This document shows positions 60,901 to 64,000 of a stretch of DNA of 64,000 nt, piece by piece. A program made the position numbers and the translations under genes. The DNA is from CAYRYU01 sp964428355. GTDB taxonomy: Bacteria; Muiribacteriota; Ozemobacteria; Ozemobacterales; Ozemobacteraceae. Under the pieces are notes generated by a model. It made no database searches, was not told where the DNA came from, and worked only from the letters and a program-made list of their open reading frames with translations. Position 1 is the first letter of the stretch. Each line of letters begins with the position of its first letter. Location: the NCBI GenBank assembly GCA_964428355.1, contig CAYRYU010000022.1:13190-77189 (forward strand). Reading direction: 5' to 3'.

Positions 60901-61088
60901 TGACCGACCCCACCAGAAAAGCGGATATAGACGAGTCGCTCAACTCGTTCGGAGATTATGTGAGACAGGAGACCCTCGCGCTCGAAACCAGTGCGAACCA
61001 GGCCGTTGAAGGGGAATCCTGGAATGTGAACGGGATCGACGTCCGGTTCCTGATCCGGAAGGCCGCTTCAAAAGGAGGAAACTCGTGA
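57930..61088 (+). CDS. ileS: Isoleucyl-tRNA synthetase
   Basis: This is a 1,052-residue class I aminoacyl-tRNA synthetase. The HIGH motif appears as HPGH (residues 55-58) and the KMSKS motif as KMSKSKGN near 590. The CP1 editing domain holds DGTGIVHIAPAFGEDD near 310, which checks for misactivated valine. The anticodon-binding domain follows with WFVRRSRRRFW near 715. The C-terminus lacks the Cys-rich zinc end of the bacterial IleS1 type. Together with the long editing domain this suggests the eukaryote-like IleS2 type, members of which are often resistant to mupirocin. The stop overlaps the dnaN start (GTGA, 61085-61088). Confidence 0.96.
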   Translation: MLFEKTATAVTSAREEEILEFWEKERIFFESLKIREGAKPFVFFEGPPTANGTPHPGHVLTKALKDLIPRYKTMCGHYVGRKAGWDTHGLPVELEVEKELHLTCKQDIEKYGIENFIKKCKESVFRYEKEWRQMVTRGGFWIDMTDPYITCTNNYIETIWWILGQFWKKGLLYEGHKVVPYCPRCGTALSSHEVAQGYDEVEDPSVFVRFAVRGQPDTYFLVWTTTPWTLLSNVALAVGKDIEYCRVKHGGQTLILAKARLEALQGEYEVESTCRGSDLMNLDYEPLFDFHKPKKRAHFVIPGEFVSTEDGTGIVHIAPAFGEDDYKVGKAHDLPVVQLVDLDGKFTPEVTLWKGRFVKEADPDIIKHLKKTGQLYHSARIKHTYPFCWRCDSPLLYYARHSWFVRTTAFKDEILANNEKIHWYPDHIQKGRFGNFLENMVDWAISRDRYWGTPLPIWKCECGEHLFIDSIEELKKRGKNCPADIELHKPYVDAIEIACQKCGKAMHRIPEVIDCWFDSGSMHTAQWHYPFENKETFKANFPADYICEAVDQTRGWFYSLLVTSTFLHQEPAYKNVVVLGLICDKNGIKMSKSKGNVLDCMGLFKKYGADAVRWLLYSGTAPWNTRRFYEEAIAEAQNRFLGTLQNVFSFFVLYANIEKFNPLEHKVPLSERAEIDRWILSRFHHAVADVRASLDIFEVTRATQPMEEFVDDLSNWFVRRSRRRFWSSEDTVDKKAAFLTLWEVLTGFARLAAPFTPFITEDIYRNLVVRIDPAAPRSVHLTDYPVADQNCLDPELEKRMSLIKRVVQLGRAARNEANLKVRQPLAEMRVVISSPEERKIIEAMSYLIAEELNVKSVLPTEDASALTRYVVKPNFRNIGKGPNKSLIPAIKAHLETADGNLVQKSLSKGGYAFQIDGKEVRLTAGEVEVGTVATGDFAVQNEGGLTVALQKSLTRPLVLEGLAREMVNKIQHMRKEMNLDIQDRIVIEYAVTDPTRKADIDESLNSFGDYVRQETLALETSANQAVEGESWNVNGIDVRFLIRKAASKGGNS

Positions 61089-62215
61089 AGTTCCAGGTCC
61101 AGTTGAAAAGCCTCACCGACGCCCTGGGCGTTGTCGGACGTGCCGTCGCAGGTCGCGGCACCCGTCCGATTCTGGCCAACTTCCTCTTCGACGTCGAGGG
61201 GGAGGAGATCCGCCTCGTGGGAACCGACCTCGAGATCATGATGTTCTCCCGCCTTCCCGCCAAGGTCGAGATGGGGGGCCGGTTCACGGTCCCGGCGAAG
61301 CTGCTCCTGGAAGTGGTCACGAGCCTTCCATCCTCCTCCGAGACCGAGTTCCTCGACGTGAAACTCGTCGATGGAGTCGAAAACGTGATCCAGCTCCTTT
61401 GCGGGAGGACGAAGATCAATCTTCAGATCCAGGGTGTGGAGGATTTCCCCCCGATTCCCGAGATCGAGGGTGCCGAGTTTCCCAGCTTCAAGATTTCCGC
61501 CGAGGAGCTGAAGGGAAAACTCAAGGAGGTCGCCATCGCGATAGGGGGAGAGGAGGGGAATCCCTCCCAGCGCGCCGTGTGCCTGAGCTTCCACCCGGAA
61601 GCCCATCTGACCATGATCTCCACCGACAGCAAGCGGCTGGCTATCACGAGGATGGAAAAGCTCTCCTTTCCCAAGGAGTTCGAGCGCTCCTTCCTCCTCC
61701 CCGGCCGGGCCGTCCCCGAGATCCAGAAACTTCTCGAAGCCGAAGACTCGCTCGGCATCGGCTTCTTCCAGTCACAACTGCTTTTCTCCAACTCGAAGTT
61801 CCAGCTCCTTTCGCGTCTGATCGACGGAAAGTTCCCCGACTACAACCGGGTCCTTCCCAAGGAATGCACCCGCCGCCTGTTCTTCAAGCGGAAGGAGTTC
61901 GTTCCCGCCCTCAAGACCGTGATGCCGCTTGCCAAGCACAGCAGTTCGATGGTCCGGCTCGACATGGGCGCAAACGAGACCAGGCTTTGGTCGGAATCAC
62001 GTGAGGAAGGGATGTCCGAAGCGTTCATCAGCAGCCGCCTCGAAGGGGAACCCGTCAGCATAGCCTTCAACGCATTCTTTCTTCTCGAGTTCATGAACGT
62101 CGTGAACGAGGAGTCGGTCGTCCTGGAAATGACCACCCCCAGCTACCCCGGGGTTCTCAAGCCCGAAGCCCCCGGCTTCCAGTTCACCTACGTGGTCATG
62201 CCGATGACCTTCTGA
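61085..62215 (+). CDS. dnaN: DNA polymerase III beta sliding clamp
   Basis: This is a 376-residue three-domain clamp. Typical segments are MKFQVQLKSLTDALGVV at the start, RGTRPILANFLFDVEGEEIRLVGTDLEIMM (split across residues 23-52), FTVPAKLLLEVVTSLP near 78, STDSKRLAI near 180, LIDGKFPDYNRVLP near 245 and YVVMPMTF at the end. It encircles DNA and holds the replicative polymerase. The start is GTG at 61085, overlapping the ileS stop, with AAAGGAGGA seven to eight bases before it. In most bacteria dnaN lies next to dnaA; here it follows ileS and precedes a HEAT protein, which is an unusual setting. Confidence 0.95.
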   Translation: MKFQVQLKSLTDALGVVGRAVAGRGTRPILANFLFDVEGEEIRLVGTDLEIMMFSRLPAKVEMGGRFTVPAKLLLEVVTSLPSSSETEFLDVKLVDGVENVIQLLCGRTKINLQIQGVEDFPPIPEIEGAEFPSFKISAEELKGKLKEVAIAIGGEEGNPSQRAVCLSFHPEAHLTMISTDSKRLAITRMEKLSFPKEFERSFLLPGRAVPEIQKLLEAEDSLGIGFFQSQLLFSNSKFQLLSRLIDGKFPDYNRVLPKECTRRLFFKRKEFVPALKTVMPLAKHSSSMVRLDMGANETRLWSESREEGMSEAFISSRLEGEPVSIAFNAFFLLEFMNVVNEESVVLEMTTPSYPGVLKPEAPGFQFTYVVMPMTF

Positions 62216-62292
62216 CCGGAAACGAGAACCTTGTGACCCATAACCATCAGGCCGGAACGGCCCAGGAAAGAGAACCTTCCCAGGAGGGCGCC

Positions 62293-63609
62293 ATGAACAA
62301 AGAGGACCTCACCAGACTCAAGGACGGCCTTTTCAATCCCAGGGCCGATATCAGGAAGAAGGCGCTTTCCGAGCTCAAGAAGCTCCCCACCGATGAAGCC
62401 CTCCAGCTTCTCGTGGCGGGGCTCGGAGAGAAGAGCGACGACATCCAGGCGGATCTGACGAGATCCTTCCTGTCGTACAAGAGTGCCTGCCTGCCGTATC
62501 TCGTGCGGGCCTTCTCGCATCCGACCTGGTCGGTGCGGCGCGCCGCCTCGCGGATCATCGGAGCTCTGGGAGATTCGGCCCTAAGGGAGTTCCTCGAACT
62601 CGTCCCCAAGAACGAGGAGGATGTCGACTACTGGATGGTCCAGACCCTGGGCCTCATGGGCGGGGAAGCGACCCACTACCTGATCAAGGCCTTTTCCCAT
62701 CCCAACCTCCGCATCCGTGTTGCCGCGGTCCGTGCCGCCGGAAACGTGAACGATCCCCAGGTGGTCCCACCGCTCCTCAACCTGCTCGAGGAGAACCGGT
62801 GGCCGCTCAGGAAGGCTGCCTACGACAGCCTCGAAAAGGTCCACCCGATGAACCCCGAGGCGGTAAACCAGGCGCTCCAGAATGCCTCCCCCGAAGCCAA
62901 GTTCTGGGTGATCAAGCTCGCGGGCCAGCGCAAGGATCCTCAACTGCTGCCCCTGTTCACGGCGATTGTCGATGCCGATGCCGACGAGTGCAAGCTCGAA
63001 GCCGTCCAGAACATCTCCCTCATAGAGACTCCCGAGGCGCAGAAGATTCTTCTCGGATACCTCAGCCACCGGTCCTGGATTATCCGGAAGACCGCGGCGG
63101 AAGCCATCTGGCGCCAGGGAATGGAAGTCTCGGATGACCTGCTCTCCGCCGTGGCCGCTCCCGATGTCGACACCCGCTACTGGACGGTAAAGATTCTCGG
63201 CCGGACGAACGAGCCGAAGGTTTTTTCCAAGATCATCGAGCGGCTTCGGGATGCGCATGCCTCCGTCCGTTCCGCAGCCTGCCAGGCCCTCGGAACGCTC
63301 GGCGACAAGCGTGCCCTCGCCCCGCTTATGTCGGTTCTCTCCGACCCTTCCGAGGAGGTCAGGACCAACGCCGTTCTCGCCATCAGCCAGATCGGAGAAC
63401 GCGATGACGGGATGGTCTCCGCCCCGTCGGTGCCCAGCCACCTGAAACCCGAAAATCAGACCGAGTGCCCCCACTGCGGGAAGAAGGTCGGGATCAACTT
63501 CACCTTCTGCCCGTTCTGCCTGGGACACCTGAAAACCGCCTGCAAGAAGTGCGGGCGGCCCATCGACCCGGAGTGGAAGGGGTGCCCGGACTGCGGCGAA
63601 CCGGTCTGA
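62293..63609 (+). CDS. HEAT-repeat protein with C-terminal double zinc ribbon
   Basis: This is a 438-residue protein starting at ATG 62293 (CAGGAGG seven bases before). About ten HEAT/PBS-lyase-type repeats (PTWSVRRAASRIIGALGDSA, then HPNLRIRVAAVRAAGNVND) fill residues 20-370. The last 50 residues carry four CxxC pairs: CPHC, CPFC, CKKC and CPDC, so two zinc ribbons (DZR-like). No enzymatic motif is visible. The position right after dnaN (77 bases) suggests a scaffold role near replication or simply co-location. The C-terminus of this gene overlaps the next gene by 28 bases if that starts at GTG 63582. Confidence 0.9.
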   Translation: MNKEDLTRLKDGLFNPRADIRKKALSELKKLPTDEALQLLVAGLGEKSDDIQADLTRSFLSYKSACLPYLVRAFSHPTWSVRRAASRIIGALGDSALREFLELVPKNEEDVDYWMVQTLGLMGGEATHYLIKAFSHPNLRIRVAAVRAAGNVNDPQVVPPLLNLLEENRWPLRKAAYDSLEKVHPMNPEAVNQALQNASPEAKFWVIKLAGQRKDPQLLPLFTAIVDADADECKLEAVQNISLIETPEAQKILLGYLSHRSWIIRKTAAEAIWRQGMEVSDDLLSAVAAPDVDTRYWTVKILGRTNEPKVFSKIIERLRDAHASVRSAACQALGTLGDKRALAPLMSVLSDPSEEVRTNAVLAISQIGERDDGMVSAPSVPSHLKPENQTECPHCGKKVGINFTFCPFCLGHLKTACKKCGRPIDPEWKGCPDCGEPV

Positions 63610-64000
63610 CCATTCCCCGATCCCACCGGGGAGCCATCACCCGGCCATCGCCCGAATCCGGTCTGCCGGGTAGAAGGTTCGTTTTCGGCCTTTCTCTTCT
63701 CTTCATCATCGGCGGCCTGTTTCCACTCCTTGGCCAGGACTCCCCCGCCGGACCTTACTTCGTTTTCCACTCCTCCTTCGGCAGCGCGGGACACGGTGAC
63801 GAACAGCTGATGCAACCCAAGGGGATGGCATTCTCCCCCGATGGGGCCCGCCTCGCTGTCACCGACACCGGGAACAACCGGGTCATCGTTTTCAAGGTCA
63901 CCCCCCTGGCTCCCCTGGCCGTATCCAATCCCGCGGCATCTCCCGCCGGAAACCCCTCGCTCGATCCCGGCGATCCCGGGAAAGACGGCCCGAAGGGGAC
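63582..64000 (+). CDS. Exported NHL-repeat protein (3' end outside window)
   Basis: An open frame runs from GTG 63582 (or GTG 63573) to the window end, overlapping the HEAT gene tail. After about 35 mixed residues comes a hydrophobic signal FVFGLSLLFIIGGLFPLLG, then mature sequence with QPKGMAFSPDGARLAV and TDTGNNRVIVFKV. This is a clear NHL/six-bladed beta-propeller repeat unit. A Pro/Gly/Asp-rich tract ends the visible part. The start codon is uncertain: no good ribosome-binding site is visible and no ATG occurs before the signal. Probably a periplasmic or surface protein. The function of the family varies and is not assigned here. Confidence 0.7.
   Translation, partial: MPGLRRTGLTIPRSHRGAITRPSPESGLPGRRFVFGLSLLFIIGGLFPLLGQDSPAGPYFVFHSSFGSAGHGDEQLMQPKGMAFSPDGARLAVTDTGNNRVIVFKVTPLAPLAVSNPAASPAGNPSLDPGDPGKDGPKG

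Noticed and set aside
1..64000. Search for CRISPR arrays, defence systems, transposases, phage genes and integration sites
   Set aside because: No regularly spaced repeats, no restriction, Cas, toxin or transposase motifs, and no tRNA-adjacent direct repeats were seen.

Overview
The window reads as chromosomal DNA from a GC-rich (roughly 60 %), probably anaerobic, diderm bacterium. Supporting signs are many lipoproteins and exported proteins with cleavable signals, MurJ, a flagellin, two separate sets of type IV pilin-like minor pilins, and a tungsten-type aldehyde ferredoxin oxidoreductase with its own four-cluster ferredoxin. There are no rRNA or tRNA genes, CRISPR arrays, transposases or phage genes that I can see. 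The taxonomic placement is not fixed by the sequence. A deep-branching lineage with large envelope proteins, such as Candidatus Riflebacteria/Ozemobacteria or a deltaproteobacterial-type group, is only a guess.

Region 1 (1-6950, minus strand): an ECF sigma factor, a FecR-type anti-sigma factor, a secreted LamG-like protein, a pseudopilin and a large PilX-like protein form one tight operon that runs off the left edge. A further pseudopilin lies upstream of it. A short flagellin with its own promoter and terminator and a STAS-domain protein follow. Region 2 (7091-15289): an AraC/GyrI regulator, then a minus-strand cluster of scaffold-type proteins (lipoprotein, TPR with two TerB-like repeats, YbjN-like, TPR, HEAT with a membrane anchor), then class II fructose-bisphosphate aldolase. 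Region 3 (15553-24683, plus): a TPR membrane protein, a large exported Cys-rich protein, three minor pilin-like proteins, a GAF/class III nucleotide cyclase, a HAD phosphatase and a methyltransferase. This looks like a second pilus-related operon.

Region 4 (24677-34226): a polysaccharide deacetylase, an ankyrin protein, a tight three-gene operon (solute-binding-like protein, histidine kinase, NtrC-type regulator) and a large lipoprotein metallopeptidase with IPT/TIG modules. Region 5 (34503-42600): three exported surface genes, namely an approximately 1,800-residue Ig-repeat protein with a FlgD-like/T9SS-like C-terminus, a TPR lipoprotein and a beta-helix lipoprotein. Region 6 (42668-47997): a hypothetical protein, MurJ, a voltage-sensor-like ion channel with a non-canonical selectivity filter and RCK domains, an RRM RNA-binding protein and a YkgJ-type cysteine-cluster protein.

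Region 7 (48079-55951): ferredoxin plus AOR, then a DUF2760 protein and two divergent Hsp70 proteins, all closely spaced. Region 8 (56224-64000): mtnA overlapping a class II aldolase, a pair that suggests a dihydroxyacetone-phosphate shunt for 5'-methylthioadenosine. It is followed by ileS, dnaN and a HEAT/zinc-ribbon protein, and by the start of an NHL-repeat exported protein. Two real genes are cut by the window edges (1-1690 minus; 63582-64000 plus). No intergenic stretch exceeds about 280 bases. The longest ones (4878-4980, 15290-15552, 34227-34502, 43391-43592, 55952-56223) hold only promoter-like sites and inverted repeats.
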